The position numbers and the translations under genes are program-made. A DNA stretch of 64,000 nt from Ilex aquifolium (taxonomy: Eukaryota; Streptophyta; Magnoliopsida; Aquifoliales; Aquifoliaceae): NCBI GenBank assembly GCA_951799425.1, contig OX637407.1, positions 24,853,191 to 24,917,190 of the forward strand. Direction: 5' to 3'. The notes under the pieces were generated by a model. The model did no database searches. It was not told the origin of the DNA and was given only the letters and a program-made list of their open reading frames with translations. Shown here piece after piece: positions 47,294 to 60,177 of this stretch (position 1 is the first letter of the stretch; each line of letters begins with the position of its first letter).

Positions 47294-47761
47294 ATTACAC
47301 AAAAGAAAAAAAAAGGATGCTACCGGTTACTCCTAAAAGATTTACAATTAATAATTTCATAAATTACAATTAATTTACAAATAATATCATCCAACACTCG
47401 AAAATGTTTTTGTCCATGAAAAAAAATAAATTCCAACAAAAAAAACGTGATAAAAAAGTGGCTTACTACTTAAAATTTTAGTTTTTTTTAAGAGGTACTT
47501 AAATTTTAAGTGGCATGGTTTTTTTTTATCAAACATATTTAATTTAAAAAAACAAAATATTTTCAATTAAGTGTTGAATTAAGTTAAAACTACCCTAGTT
47601 TAAAAGAGAATGAGAGATATCCTCGGTTATGAATCTTATGATTCAGTAAAAACATGGAAGTTGGATCGATCCAAGAAATGTTGAATTGATTCAAACCATT
47701 ACGCAGTCGAATTTTATCAAAACAATCTAACTTTATATCTGTCACTTCTGTCAGTGAAACA

Positions 47762-47910
47762 ATTAAAATGAGCGACTTAGTGCACGAGACTCTCTTAGTA
47801 CGGGATTTGGGGAGGGTGAGATGTACCAAACTTTACTCTCACATGCAAAGAGTCTATTCCTCCGAGACTCGAAGACGTAACACCCAGATTAAAACAACTT
47901 TATCCATGTA
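47762..47910 (-). mobile_element. tRNA-derived SINE, copy in unit E
   Basis: Same SINE as at 31603. Here CTCGTGCACTAAGTCG and the box-B region are well kept, but the tRNA head is shortened. Confidence 0.7.
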
Positions 47911-48303
47911 AGAAAAATATTTGGAATTGTTTTTGATGATTTTAATATATCCTAGAGACGAATTGCTATTTAACACGATGGATTGGGACAATTATCACCT
48001 TAAAAACTGTCCCTTAATGCACATCTCAGTGTCACACGAGTATTCGTCCAGATTTCCACTATTTTCGGCATTACAGGGAGCTGAATAAACTGATTGAAAA
48101 TTCGAGGGAAGCACAAAGCTTTATTGCAACTTTTAATCGATTTTACATAATAAAACAAAGTGCAACAAAAGAGAAAAAAGATACAGTAGAGTAAGCTTAG
48201 CTTTTTCTTGCTTCAAATATGTATATAGAACCCACTCAACCAAACAGCTCCACTTTTTTTCTTTTTTCTTTTTTACTGTTTCTGCCTACAGGCCTTGTTG
48301 TTG

Positions 48304-48501
48304 TTATATGGGGCTGCGGGGTGGTGGTACGGCAGAGGAATGGGATCGAGGTGAGGGATTTCCACCCACTGGGTGGAGAATTCTTCTGCTAGGTGTGGTG
48401 GCTAATATCGGCGCAGACATGATTGATAGGACAGTAATGATCAAGATCATGAACAAGCAGCATGTTTTGAGAACAGAGAAAGAAACAACTTTGTTAAACA
48501 T
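48304..48501 (-). CDS. secreted signalling-peptide precursor, copy E, 65 residues
   Basis: From ATG at 48501: MFNKVVSFSVLKTCCLFMIL, then a hydrophobic run ending near Ala34 (signal peptide, likely cut around SAPILA), then TTPSRRILHPVGGNPSPRSH and SSAVPPPRSPI. An earlier in-frame ATG (48540) would add 13 residues. However, the TATATAAGC box (48553-48561) is only about 15 bp above that ATG, so transcription should begin below it and the ATG at 48501 is preferred. The tail is Pro/Ser-rich, cysteine-free, and follows a dibasic step, as in plant hormone precursors. The 3' UTR keeps an AATAAA on the minus strand (near 48121). The identical signal peptide and leader of copy H point to recent duplication or gene conversion. 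Confidence 0.62.
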   Translation of the reverse strand: MFNKVVSFSVLKTCCLFMILIITVLSIMSAPILATTPSRRILHPVGGNPSPRSHSSAVPPPRSPI

Positions 48502-48552
48502 TCTTCCTATGCACCTGTGGAGAGGATGGCAAACAGACATGAAAGTATATAT

Positions 48553-48561
48553 GCTTATATA
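48553..48561 (-). promoter_or_regulatory. TATA box shared by the peptide-gene copies
   Basis: TATATAAGC lies about 50-55 bp above the ATG of copy E. The same box precedes B (32765), F (56595) and H (62611). It lies in the near-palindrome GCTTATATAAGC. Confidence 0.6.
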
Positions 48562-48830
48562 AGCTATGCTCTTCCACCAAATGCAAATAGTAAATGGAAA
48601 ATTGGGTTATACAGACTTTAAAACCCCCAATAGTTTGACTAACATGACAATGGCAAATATTTTCCTGACTGGCAGCTTCATGGAAAAATCCCTTACAATG
48701 ATATTTGATGGTCAGGCATTTAATGACATAGAAAAATGAGGTATGTGTTAGTCTAATTTGAAGAAAAAGGTGAATCGATTCAGATTATGATGGGGTCCAA
48801 ATTTATCAAATTGTTTTGAATCAGTCCAAG

Positions 48831-49325
48831 TAAAGGGTGACAATCAAGTCGTGTCGGGTTTGTGTCGAGTCAATGTGGGTTCATGTCGAACATTAGTCAA
48901 CCCTAATCCAATCTATTTAACTAATCATGTCGTGTCGAGTTGACCTATTCATTTTTGTATCGTGCTCGTATTTGTATTCGTATTGACCTAGATAGATTTT
49001 AAATAAAAAATTTAACGCTAAGATTCTATTTCCACTTAATTGAATTTATGCTCATACTTTTTCTACAAACTAAAAATTAACTTAATAAACATAATAATAA
49101 TAATAATTAGTAAAAATATTTTTTTATACAATAATTATGTCAGTGATTAATAAACAGTTACAGATAATTAAAATTTTATTTTTATAATACTAATTAAACA
49201 TGTTGATCATATTAATTTCGTATTACCAAACAAACGAGAAAATAGAGAAAGTGTTAATTTTTCAATAAATGGGTTGATCGTGTCAATTTCAGGTTTGACG
49301 GTTGAACCCGAACATGACCCGTTTA
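48831..49325. mobile_element. truncated hAT element in unit E
   Basis: Begins TAAAGGGTGACAATC after the same GTCCAAG flank as the copies at 33079 and 61043, but the right end is missing. It descends from the same insertion. Confidence 0.7.
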
Positions 49326-50762
49326 TAAATTTGGTTTTAGTAGCTGTCAAATTGCGTTATGAAGGCTGAACTCCCACGAGCTTCCCCAACTGGACGTGGC
49401 AAATACTCTTACTATGATTTTTTGATGGTCAACCATTTAATGACTTAGAAAAACGGGGATGCATTTAATCTAACTCGGAAGAATGAGGTAACGGGAACTG
49501 TTATACGGACACACGTGAGACTCGCATGTGAAAATTATTTAATAATTATGGTAAAGACGAGATTCGAATATATAGAATATCTTGTTCTGACATCATATTA
49601 AATAATCATTTACTTTAAAAACTAAATTGTAGCTGAAACTTGATTCCTAATAGTGCTTAGCGACGGACAACTCTTTAATCATTCAGACCAACCCATTTTA
49701 TTTCTTGAATTCTACGAGGCCCCATGTTTATTCAAGTACCACTGAGAACAATATTCAGTATAACAGTGACACCACGTTATTACTATCACGTGGTTTAACA
49801 AAAATGGGGTTCACTGTCCATAATCATACGAAACTACAAGAATATCATCGTACATCATGCCTCTTGTGATAATCTTGCACTTCTTTTTAACATCTCTAAC
49901 CTTTGTCCTCTCATTGATAAAAGTTCAACACATAATCGAACAGGAGTTCTGAAGGAAAATGCTCATAATTGTTGTGTACAGATTGTTGGTCAAGTGCATT
50001 TTCGATAGATGAAGGTAAAATGCTTCAAGCTCGGTAATTGCCTCTAACAACTCTGAAAATCATTGGACACCGGGTTATAGAAAATTTGCCATTCAAATCG
50101 CTTGGCTATGTTATCCGTACACAAAGCCAAACCAAGAATACGTTGGGATTTCTTCAATCTGCCAAGATAAAGATTCCAACAAGATGAAAATGAGGAATCA
50201 AATTCTTAGCGAGAGGGCTTGAGAAGCATGCCCTCCTATTTTTCTAATTTTTAAGAATTTTGAATTAATAAATTCCTCATCCTCCCGTCATATTGTACCA
50301 AATGCTTCCAATATCTATCCTAAATAACTACTCATAAACTAACTCTTACCACCATTTATTTAACTTTTTTTTTTTTTAAATATCAAATTTTGTAATTCAA
50401 TAATTATTAAAATATTTTTGGTAACATATAAAATAATGGGTGAGAGAGGGTAAATGATGAAGAAATGAATTGGGAAGAGAAAAGGATGACGAGTACACCG
50501 CACGGGATCGGATGCTAGTATAAATATAAAATTAACTGTTGGATGGGAAATAATCTAAAAATCAGTAGTCATAATATAATCATTAGTTGCTACAGTATTT
50601 ATATGCCAAGAGAGAGCGCCTCTAAAGCGCTACAATGCTCCTCTAGTGCTTCACTTTCCATTCCGTGCGCGCAAATGTTGCTCACACCATCCTGGTGGTG
50701 CACCGTCATAAATTCTAGTAGTTGTTGGTTTTGTACGGCGAATAATTAACACAAATAATACT
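49326..50762. other. decayed scraps of peptide-gene units, no gene
   Basis: Around 49370-49470 the unit's upstream flank (TGATGGTCA..CATTTAATGAC) reappears in worn form, and around 49918-49990 the downstream flank (AACACATAAT..GAGTTCTGAAG). The gene itself is not recognisable between them. The rest holds no gene. Confidence 0.45.
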
Positions 50763-51106
50763 TGTTGAAAAGTAGGATTTTAAAGATAGGAAAACAATAA
50801 AAACATGACACAAAGATATAACTTGGTTCGATACAGCATACCCTTCCGGTACATAGTACCTGCATCTACAGACCAAGAATCTACATCGATGTATTATTTA
50901 CTGAAATCTGATTATCTGGTAACTGATTACATAATACTCAACCTTATTTATAGGGATAAAATACTGTAACTCAAACCTATTCAGATACAATTTAATCTTT
51001 ATGTTTCCTATCACACGTACATGTCTAATATACATATTCATGGTATATTAAAATTCTTCCAATATAATCCTATTCCATATAGGATTCTCACATTAATTAT
51101 CCAACA
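50763..51106 (-). mobile_element. solo-LTR-like fossil
   Basis: On the minus strand it starts TGTTGGATAATTAATG and ends TTTTCAACA, with CCCTATAAATAAGG as a promoter box and GTATCGAACCAAGTTATAT near the end. No inner domain and no clean 5-bp target duplication. Probably an old Copia solo LTR. Confidence 0.55.
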
Positions 51107-51651
51107 AACTCTCATTTATGAGAATTAGAGAGTTTGTGTCAAATTTCAACAGTAAGGGTGTCAATATATGACACGATTCGTTAACACGACACGAATACGA
51201 TAAGAAGTTAGAGAGTCTGTCTTTTTTAAGCTACCTATTTCGTAAATGAATAGATCCGAAACGATTAATAAACGAATCGAGTATGAGTGAAGCGAATAAA
51301 AAAAATACACAACACGACTCATTTATATACCGGTTATACATGATTAATACACGACACGAACTCGATATAATACGACTCATTAGACAACAATTAATAAACG
51401 AATTGGGTATTAGTGAAGTACTTTTTAACACAAATCCGTTAAGACCTGACACGAACCCGCTTCACTCGATACAATTAACAGGCCTAAATGCTAGCATTCT
51501 TAGCAGGTATATAATAGCAAGAAATAGGTGTCTAGTTATTGGGACAAATTGCTACTAATTTGAGAAATTTATTGTTCAACATAAGAATTATAGACTTTGA
51601 GGAGGCAAAATAAAAATTTGACGAACATTCAGAGGATAAAGCTTAGCTTTT
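51107..51651. other. spacer with a hAT-like scrap
   Basis: ACACGAC / GAACTCGAT words at about 51170-51485 resemble the inside of the GTGTCG-rich hAT family. The last 20 bp (AAGCTTAGCTTTT) match the 3' UTR of the peptide-gene units and belong to copy F. Confidence 0.4.
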
Positions 51652-54600
51652 TGTAGGTTTTGATAGAAACGAAAGTGTAGAAACTCTCAGGAAGCAACAG
51701 AATATTGAGTGATCTGGAGTAATAATTTATTAAGCTTCAAAGCACTTATTTATACAGCTAGCTTAAAACAGAAAAACATAAAAAGTGCAGCTTAATCTGC
51801 TACCTGCAGATACCTCCTAAAAAATAGCAACAAACCTGCTACCTATAGATACTTCCTAAAGAATAGAAACAAACCAACAAATACTTCCTAAGGAATAGGT
51901 AAATCTTCCACATGACTAACTTATTTGACTACTTCCACTTCAATCTACTCAGCTCCATGTCAGCAGCTCCTAGGACGTGTCATTCAACACTCCTCCTTGT
52001 CTCTGGAGCTGCAGACTCCAAGCCTTTTGCCTCAAGAACTCATATCTAGCTTTGGGAAGTGGCTTGGTTAAGATATCAGCATTCTGACTTTCTGTTTTGC
52101 AGTAGACCAGCTGTATTTCTCCCTCCTTCTGTACCTCTCTTAGGAAATAGAGTTTCAGCTTGAAATGTTTTGTTTTGCCATGGAAAACCGGATTATTTGC
52201 AATTGAAATTGCAACTTGGTTGTCTACGAGTATTTGTGTGCTTTCCTTTTGCTCCATAAACAAGTCAGCCATCAATTTCCTAATCCAGAGAGCCTGATTC
52301 ACAACAGCAGCAGCAGCTACATTTTCTGCTTCTGCTGTGGATTGAGCTATGACTTCTTGCTTTTTTTAACACCATGAAAAAATAGCAGAACCAAAGCTGA
52401 AACAATAACCTGAAGTACTTCTCATGTCATCAACACAACCTGCCCAATCACTATCTGAATAACCATGGAGAGTGAAATTTTTAACTTGACAAAACCTCAG
52501 ACCATAGTTAATTGTACCCTTGACATATCTAACAATTTTTTTTGCAGCTTGAAAGTGAATTTCACTAGCACAATGCATGTACCTTGAGAGTAAACTTACA
52601 ACATTCATAATATCTGGTCTAGTTGCCGTTAGGTACATCAAGCACCTGATAATGGTCCTGTAAAGCCTTTCATCAGCTTTTGCAGCTTCATCTTCTTTGC
52701 AAAACTTCTCATTTTGATTAATTGGAGTTGCACTTGGATTGCACTCTTCCATCTTGAACTTTTTCAGGATTTCCTTGGCATATTTCCGTTGACATATGAA
52801 GATCTCATTCTGCTTTTGTTGTACCTCCATGCCAAGAAAGAATGTCATCCTCCCAAGATCAGTCATCTCAAAAACATCCTTCATTTCCTTTTTGAAATTG
52901 TCAATTTGCTCCATACTGCTTCCTGTCACAAGTAGATCATCAACGTATAAAGATACCACAAGTGTTTCATCACAAACCTTCCTGAAGTATAGAGTAAATT
53001 CACTTAGGCTTTTTGTAAAGCCTAAGCCTAACAAATGTGAATCAATCCTGCTATACCAGGCCCTTGGTGCCTGTTTTAAACCGTACAAGGCCTTTTTCAG
53101 CAAATATACTTTCTCCTCCATTCCTTGAACAATAAAACCTTCAGGCTATCCACAAAAATTTCTTCCTCCAAGTATCCATTCAAGAAGGATGATTTGACAT
53201 CCATCTGATGTATATTCCAGCCCTTTTGAGCAGCAAGAGCCAGCAACATTCTTATAGTGTCCAATCTAGCAACTGGGGCAAAAGTCTCAGAGAAATCCAC
53301 CCCAAACATCTGAGCATATCCTTTGACAACCAGTCTTGCCTTGTGTTTGTTTATAGAACCATCAGAATTGAGTTTGGTTCTATAAACCCACTTGACTCCA
53401 ATTGCCCTTTTGTGTGTCGGTTTGTCCACTAGCTCCCAAGTCTGATTTTTTTCAATCATTTTAAGCTCCTCCTTCATTGCATCCATCCATTTTTTATCAG
53501 CTGCAGCTTCTTTATACCCTGCAGGCTCTATTATAGCAACATTGCACATCTGATAGATGTCAGAGAGTGATCTGGTTCCCCTGACAGGTTCATCATCAAT
53601 ATTGTCATTCTCCTCCTGAAACTCAAGGTCCTTTTGGAACTCAAGATTCTCTTTAAACTCAAGCTTCTTATCATTCTCCCAACTCTAGCTTTCTGATTCG
53701 AAGAATTTGACATCTCTGCTAACTATTACTTTGTTGTTTTCTGGAAGGTAGATTCTATAGGCCTTTGATATTGAGCTGTAGCCTATAAAAATCCCTGCTT
53801 CTGCTTTCTTATCCAATTTGTCTCTCTTAACATGTGGAATATAAGAGAAACAAAGACAACCAAATATTTTTAAATTTTGCAGCCTTGGTTTATAGCCATA
53901 CCATGCTTCAAATGGAGTCTTTTGTTGCAAAGCTTTTGTTGGTAGTCTATTCATCAGAAAGACTGATGTATGTGCAGCCTCAGCCCAGAATTTCTTTGGC
54001 AGCCCTTTGTCATGCATCAAACACCTTGTCATTTCCATAAGTGTTCTATTTTTCCTCTCAACGACTCCATTCTGTTGAGGGGTATAAGGTGCTGTAAGCT
54101 AGTGCTCAATGCTTGCATCCTCACAAAATTTGTTAAATTTCTCCGAGGTGTATTTAGTTCCATTATCAGACCTGATCACTTGCATTTTACATTTACTTTG
54201 ATTTTCAGCCCAAGCTTTAAACTTCCAGAAGATGTCAGCAACTTCATATTTAAATTTCATGAAATAAATCCAGCACATTCTTGTGTGATTATCAATGAAA
54301 GCAATATAGAACTTACTGCCATTCAGTGATGGTGTTCTCTGAGGTCCTCCCACATCAGTGTGTACTAACTGCAGCTTCTGAGTAGCTCTCCAGGCCTTGT
54401 TTTGTGGGAAACGAAGTCTTGTTTGTTTCCCGTACTGACAGGCTACACAAGTAGGAGGCTTCACTTCTAATTCGGGCAAGCCTTCTCCAAGATTGTTCTT
54501 CTTCATAAAGAGAAGGGCGGTATGATGAAAGTGCCCCAAACGCCTATGCCAAAGCATTGTATTGCTTTCTTCTTTGTGAATTGCAGCCTGCTCTTCTTGC

Positions 54601-56326
54601 ATCAAATCCAAGGCAAAACTTTTGCCTTTCATTTGGACTATAAATACCTCTCTGCCTTGTGCATCAGCAATCATGCAATGATTGTCCTCAAACAACACCT
54701 TATAGCCTTTTTCCAGCAACTGACCAACACTCAACAAATTTTGATTAATCTCAGGAACATATAAGACATTAGAGATTAATTTCAAACCTGTGTGGCTTTC
54801 AATTGCCACTGTTCCTTTGCCTTTTACTGCAAGATATGCTCCATTTCCAATTCTAACTTTGGAAGTAACAGTTTTGTCAAGTTCCTTAAAGAGCCCTTGA
54901 TCATAAGTCATATGGTTTGTACAACCACTGTCTATAAGCCAAGTTTCTGGGGAGCTGCTAGTGGCAAAGCATGATACCACAAACAGTTGCTCATCTTGAG
55001 GTTCTTCCATAGCAGCCTTGGCTTCTCCTTGCTGCTGATGAGATTTTCATATCCTTTCCACATGCCCTAGTTGACCACACTTGTGACATTTTACATCCGG
55101 CCTCCACCAACACCTTTTTGTGGATGGTTGGATTTTTTACAGTAAGGACATGGTGGAAACTTTTGAGTGTTGTTGCTACTGTTATTGTTGCTTTGCATCT
55201 CTTTCTTGTACTGAGATATGGCCTGAAATGCACCCTCCACAGATCCTTCTTGTCTCATAAGCCTCCTTTGTTCTTGAGCCTGTAAGGCATTCAACAGCTC
55301 TGCCAAGGTGATACTTGACACATCTTTTGAGTTTTCTAGAGATGATATTGCAGTCTCAAACTTTTCAGGAACTATTATAAAAATTTTCTGAACTATTCTA
55401 GAATCAGAAAAGTCAATACCAAGAAGTCTTACTTTGTTAACAATACTAAGAAGTCTGTCTGAGTAATCCTTGATTGTTTCTGATTCTTTCATCCTTTGCA
55501 TCTCAAATTCTCTAATCAGGTTCAACACTTGCATACCTTTGACTCGTTCATTTCCTTCATATTCCTTCTTCAGGAAGTTCCATATTTCATTTGATGTCTT
55601 CAGTGTCATGATTCTGGTGAAAATTGTAGATGAGACAGTTGCAAATAGACTAGCTTTTGCCTTTGATTTCCTTTGCCTCCTCTCATTGTGTTGTTTTATC
55701 TGAGCCATAGTTGGATTGTCGGACAGGGAAGGAACTTCATATTCCTCACTAACAGCTTCCCACAGATCACTAGCATCAAGGTAGGCTTCCATACGGACAA
55801 CCCACACTTGATAATTTATTCCATCAAACACTGGAGGTGCCAGTGCATTCAGTGAAGCTTCTGAGGTCATTCTGGATATTGTTTGTAGGTTTTTTTTTTT
55901 TTTTTGTGTGTGTTTTGGATAGGGTAGATGGTGGTGTATAGGCTCACTCACCTCACAGGTTGCTCAAGAACCAGGCTCTGATACCAATTTGTAGGTTTTG
56001 ATAGAAACAAAGTGTAGAAACTCTCAGGAAGCAACAGAATATTGAGTGATCTGGAGTAATAATTTATTAAGCTTCAAAGCACTTATTTATACAGCTAGCT
56101 TAAAACAGAAAAACATAAAAAGTGCAGCTTAATCTGCTACCTGCAGATACCTCCTAAAAAATAGCAACAAACCTGCTACCTATAGATACTTCCTAAAGAA
56201 TAGAAACAAACCAACAAATACTTCCTAAGGAATAGGTAAATCTTCCACATGACTAACTTATTTGACTACTTCCACTTCAATCTACTCAGCTCCATGTCAG
56301 CAGCTCCTAGGACATGTCATTCAACA
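51652..56326 (-). mobile_element. Copia LTR retrotransposon, young but broken
   Basis: LTRs 51652-51989 and 55990-56326 start TGTAGGTTTT and end TTCAACA; they differ by only about one substitution and one indel. The target duplication CTTTT flanks the whole. The primer site TGGTATCAGAGC (minus strand, 55975-55986) matches initiator Met-tRNA, and a purine run lies beside the other LTR (51990-51998). Parts in order on the minus strand: gag (about 55.1-55.95 kb), protease with the DSG box and integrase (about 53.7-55.0 kb), reverse transcriptase with YVDD (about 52.4-53.5 kb), RNase H ending NADILTKPLP (about 52.0-52.3 kb). The coding part is broken, with roughly five interruptions. The LTR match suggests insertion well under a million years ago. 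It landed in the 3' flank of peptide-gene copy F. Confidence 0.95.
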
Positions 56327-56391
56327 CTTTTCCTGTTTCAAATATGTATAAACCAATTAGCCAAACAACTCATTTTTAACAATCGAATGAA

Positions 56392-56541
56392 TACCATTAA
56401 TTATAATGGAAGCGGCTGTATGTGAGGGATTTGCACGCACTAAAGAGAGAGCTCTTCTGCTGGGGGTGAGACAACGATGATCAAGATCATGAGCAAGCAG
56501 CATATTGTAAGAGAAGAGGAAGAAGTAGAACTATATAACAT
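56392..56541 (-). pseudogene. peptide-precursor pseudogene, copy F
   Basis: From ATG at 56541: MLYSSTSSSSLTICCLLMIL, then the frame runs into SPPAEELSL and stops at 56440. Compared with E, about 35 nt after the signal peptide are lost, which shifts the frame. In the old frame the tail would read SRRALSLVRANPSHTAASII. The TATATAAGC box survives (56595-56607). The 3' flank is separated from the gene by the Copia element. Confidence 0.7.
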
Positions 56542-56613
56542 TTTCGTATATACTTGTACAGAGGATCGATTGCAAGAAATATAAATGTATGCATGCTTTA
56601 TATAAGCTATATG

Positions 56614-57823
56614 CAGGGGCAGATGCAGCATGGGGTAGCTGCCCTCACTGGAATTTTGAAAAGTTTTGGGTATTATTTGAAATTTTAGAATTTTTTTGAA
56701 AAAAATTGAAATTTGCCCCGTTAAAAATTTTATAAGAAAATTAAGTTTGTTAGAGTAACACTATTGGAATCTAATTTGGGAAGTTAAATTATTGTTATCA
56801 TTCGATTATTAGTGGATTTCAATATTTAATGGGATCCAATACGTGCTAATTCAATGACAATAATGGATTAAATTTTTAAATTAAATTAAATACATATAGT
56901 GGTATTGCTAGTTTATATTTTAGATATGTAGTATTCTTTCATAAAAAAGAAAAAATAGACTTACACTCTTCTCCTACGACTTAAATTAAAATTACTACGA
57001 TAAGGTTTTTTTTTTTTTTATAAACATTGATAAATCACTATTAGAACATAAATAATTAGCCTGATACATCTTTTGAATAACACCTCAATAGAAAATGAGC
57101 AAACACCTTATAAAAAATCAATCTTGAACCTTAGCAAGTGTTAACTCATTCAAATACTAGTTTATAGAATTAAGACTAACCAATAATACTATATTTGATC
57201 GGTTATTGTTGCAATGAGTTTTAGTGATTCTTAAACGATTATTCTCCTTAACTTGACTTTCTTGGTTAGTGCTCTATTTTTTTAAAAAAAATTTGTCTCC
57301 TCCCATCTATTACATTTGTCAATGTGAATTGAAATTGGATCTTGATATTTGAAATCGTAATAAATTGGGATTTGAACTTAGAAATTATAATATTATAATT
57401 GAAATTAGAATGCAAGAATTATAATTTAAGATTCAAATTATTTTAAATAATTTTTTAATTTAATTGTACTATATATTAGAATCTATCTACTATGAATTAT
57501 ATTTTTAATTAAATTATTCAAACAATTTGACTTTAACAATTTGCTTGTGATCAATCAAATTATTCTAATATATAAGTTTTAATAAAGTTGTGACAAATAA
57601 ATTTTTTTCTATTAAGTTTGTCTATAAATCCTAATAAGTTGTTTGTTAAAAAATCAATAATAAATTGTTGAGTTTATATTAAAAAAGAAAAAAAAATATG
57701 GAGTTTGAGTCAAATCAAACATATTGATTTTGAATTAATTATGGGTAAATATTCTAAAAAAAAAACAATATTGAAATAGTTCTAAATTGCCCCCACTATG
57801 AATATTTTCTAGCTCCGTCCCTA
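56614..57823. mobile_element. hAT element, about 1.2 kb, upstream of copy F
   Basis: Starts CAGGGGCAGATGCAG and ends AGCTCCGTCCCTA. The 8-mers GCTATATG (56606-56613) and ACTATGTG (57824-57831) match at 6 of 8; its duplicate in block 1 still has GCTATATG after its right end (45493-45500). A small foldback lies inside at about 56745-56905. No transposase frame. Confidence 0.7.
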
Positions 57824-58599
57824 ACTATGTGTTTGTGTGTGAGAGTGACTAACAAGACAGTGACAAATTTAAAATATAAAATAGGGTAGGCTTCAAAAAG
57901 CTCATCTGACGGTCTCAAATAGACTCATTCAACGACCACCAACATTCATCTCAAAACTATTCATATTGAATTCTCTCCCTCCCTGAAATCCATCAATTCT
58001 CACTTACGTTACACTGTGTCTTCAGACACGAGTTACCCTAGTATTTAATAAGTTTTAACTATAGGTTGCTTCATGGAAAAATCCCTTACTATAATGTTTG
58101 GTGGTCAGGCATTTAATGGTTTTTGATGGTGTTGCTCTAAAATCTGCTGGGATCGATAGAGATATTCCAACCTACAGATAATTTTCAGTTGACTGTTTGG
58201 AATGGGTTCAAATGTCTTATTTGAGGACTTCTTTGGATAAAAACAATGGATAATCACACTGTGCAAAGGCGAAATGAAATAACAAAAAACTAATAAAAAA
58301 TAATTCTTTTATTAATTCAATCGAAGGGACTTCGGTTACAAAAAATAAAAAACTGAATGAAAGAACCTTGATTAAAACATTAACTACTCCTAAAACTAAT
58401 ATAAAATTACTCCAAATTAATGCTTAGATCATGCGTTTTTTGGGGGTCTGAGTGTATCTTCATCTTCTTGACTACATGCTCTTTTATAGTCATTATCTTC
58501 AACGGTTTTGGACAGTTACTTAGTGATAACTCCTAGTTAATTATTTCTTTCTTTGTAGATATAGCTGTGACTAATCATCTCCCACCTTTTTTCAAATTC

Positions 58600-58925
58600 T
58601 ATCATATAGTACTTATTAGAGATATGATAGGATCGGGAAGAATCTATCGATATCCAAATAGAGATACTATATGATCCAAAGAGATCCATCGATATCTAAG
58701 TTGATTTAGATAAGTAAAGATGATGATAGACATGTGTGACTTATCTTTATCTTGTGTAATTCTAACCCTATAAATAGAGTTGAATCTCATGTTATCAATT
58801 ATCTTGAATAATACATCAATGTAGCCCATAAGAGATTAGGTCCATGAATGTAGGTAATTTGCCGAACCACGTTAATTTTCTGTGTCTTATTTTTCCTTTA
58901 TTTTATTATCTCCAATCTCATATTC
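58600..58925 (+). mobile_element. LTR-like fossil in duplicated block 2
   Basis: Duplicate of the relic at about 46060-46390, with the same CCCTATAAATAGAG box. Borders uncertain. Confidence 0.35.
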
Positions 58926-59156
58926 AGAAATTCTTCATATGAAGGAATGTATTTAGTCTATGGACAAGAAGATGATGGACACCATATAAAAGCTAGTGAG
59001 ATCTGATCCTTGATTGTGCTCGGCAAAGGACGGTTTTTTAATCACTCACACAAACCCACTTTATAACAAAATATGGATTCATATAAAACACAAATTTGTG
59101 CCAATTAAGGAAATAAAACAAACTCATTATAAAAGTACATTACACATAGGGGTGTT

Positions 59157-59755
59157 TGATGATGCACAAAATAAACTTATACAAGATCAACAGTCGAGTG
59201 TGTGATAAAGTGTAATTAATGGACAATTAATAGAACAATCAATAACAATAATGTAAATATTGGGTCAATACAAAGATATATAGTGGTTCGGTCCGAGTGA
59301 CCTACTCCACTCCGGAAAACGGTAATGGTGGCCGAGGGACATTTATTGATAAAGTAAGGTGAACGAGAGAGAGAGAGAGAAATAGTTAGCTCCGGGAGAG
59401 GTACAATAGCTATAAGTGAGAAAAGCTATGTGTAGGGTGTGTACAGATAGATCAAGAGGTATCTTCTTCATATAGAGAGAGCTTACAATTTATAAGCACA
59501 GAACTTTAGTTGAGGCGGTGACGTGAGGGTAAAGGTACTAGATATTCGGGGAGCTACAAAAAGTAAGTACAATTAAATGTTGCCTTGATCTTCGAGAGTG
59601 AGTATCCCGATAATTGCTCCCCACGTGCTCTAATCCTTTTGGACTCCTTGAACTCTGGACTGGGCCAAATCCATGAATTGGGTTTGACCCGCCTTGTAGC
59701 TGATTTGGGCCTAACTCATTAATTGGGCTTGGCCCAGTTAAATCTGCGCTCGCCA
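59157..59755 (+). mobile_element. solo LTR, 599 bp, inside a hAT element
   Basis: Starts TGATGATGCACAAAAT and ends TCTGCGCTCGCCA. The 5-bp target duplication GTGTT is perfect (59152-59156 and 59756-59760). No inner domains, as expected after LTR-LTR recombination. Since the twin block lacks it, it arrived after the segmental duplication. Confidence 0.82.
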
Positions 59756-60118
59756 GTGTTCACCCTACCCTATAGGTAGAAATTATGATATTTTATCTGT
59801 TTTTTCGATACTTTACAGAAGAATTTTTTCCTTACCTACTTTATCCGATCAAGTGTATTATTCATACCCAAATTCCGTCCAAAATAATCGGATAGGAAGT
59901 CGGGTAGAAAATTGGATGAGCACAAATTTTTTAGTTATTAATTTTTAAATCATTTTAACAATTTAATTAACCTTAACTAACATAATAAGCCAATAACACT
60001 AAATAAAACACAATAAATTAGATAATACATAAACAATTACAATAAAACACAACAAGAAAGCCATAAACATCAATAAAACATTAGAGTTTCTAGATTTTTA
60101 GATTTTAATTTTTAGGGA

Positions 60119-60121
<3 letters not shown>

Positions 60122-60172
<51 letters not shown>
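60122..60172. repeat. (TA)n microsatellite
   Basis: About 25 TA units, with a second shorter run at about 60212-60227. Confidence 0.9.

Positions 60173-60177
<5 letters not shown>

Larger units (their letters stand above)
45040..47458. repeat. segmental duplication, block 1 (partner 57366-60582)
   Basis: It shares, in order, with the partner: the right part of a hAT element, the GCTTCAAAAAGCTCATC stretch, an LTR-like relic, and a whole hAT element with target duplication ATTACACA. The first boundary lies inside a hAT element and the last in CGTGATAAAAAAG. The partner block has extra insertions, and the two differ by a modest number of point changes and indels. Confidence 0.88.

Noticed and set aside
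48308-48562. Plus-strand frames opposite peptide copies E and H
   Set aside because: Exact antisense shadows of the peptide genes; promoter, signal peptide and poly(A) signal all point to the minus strand.
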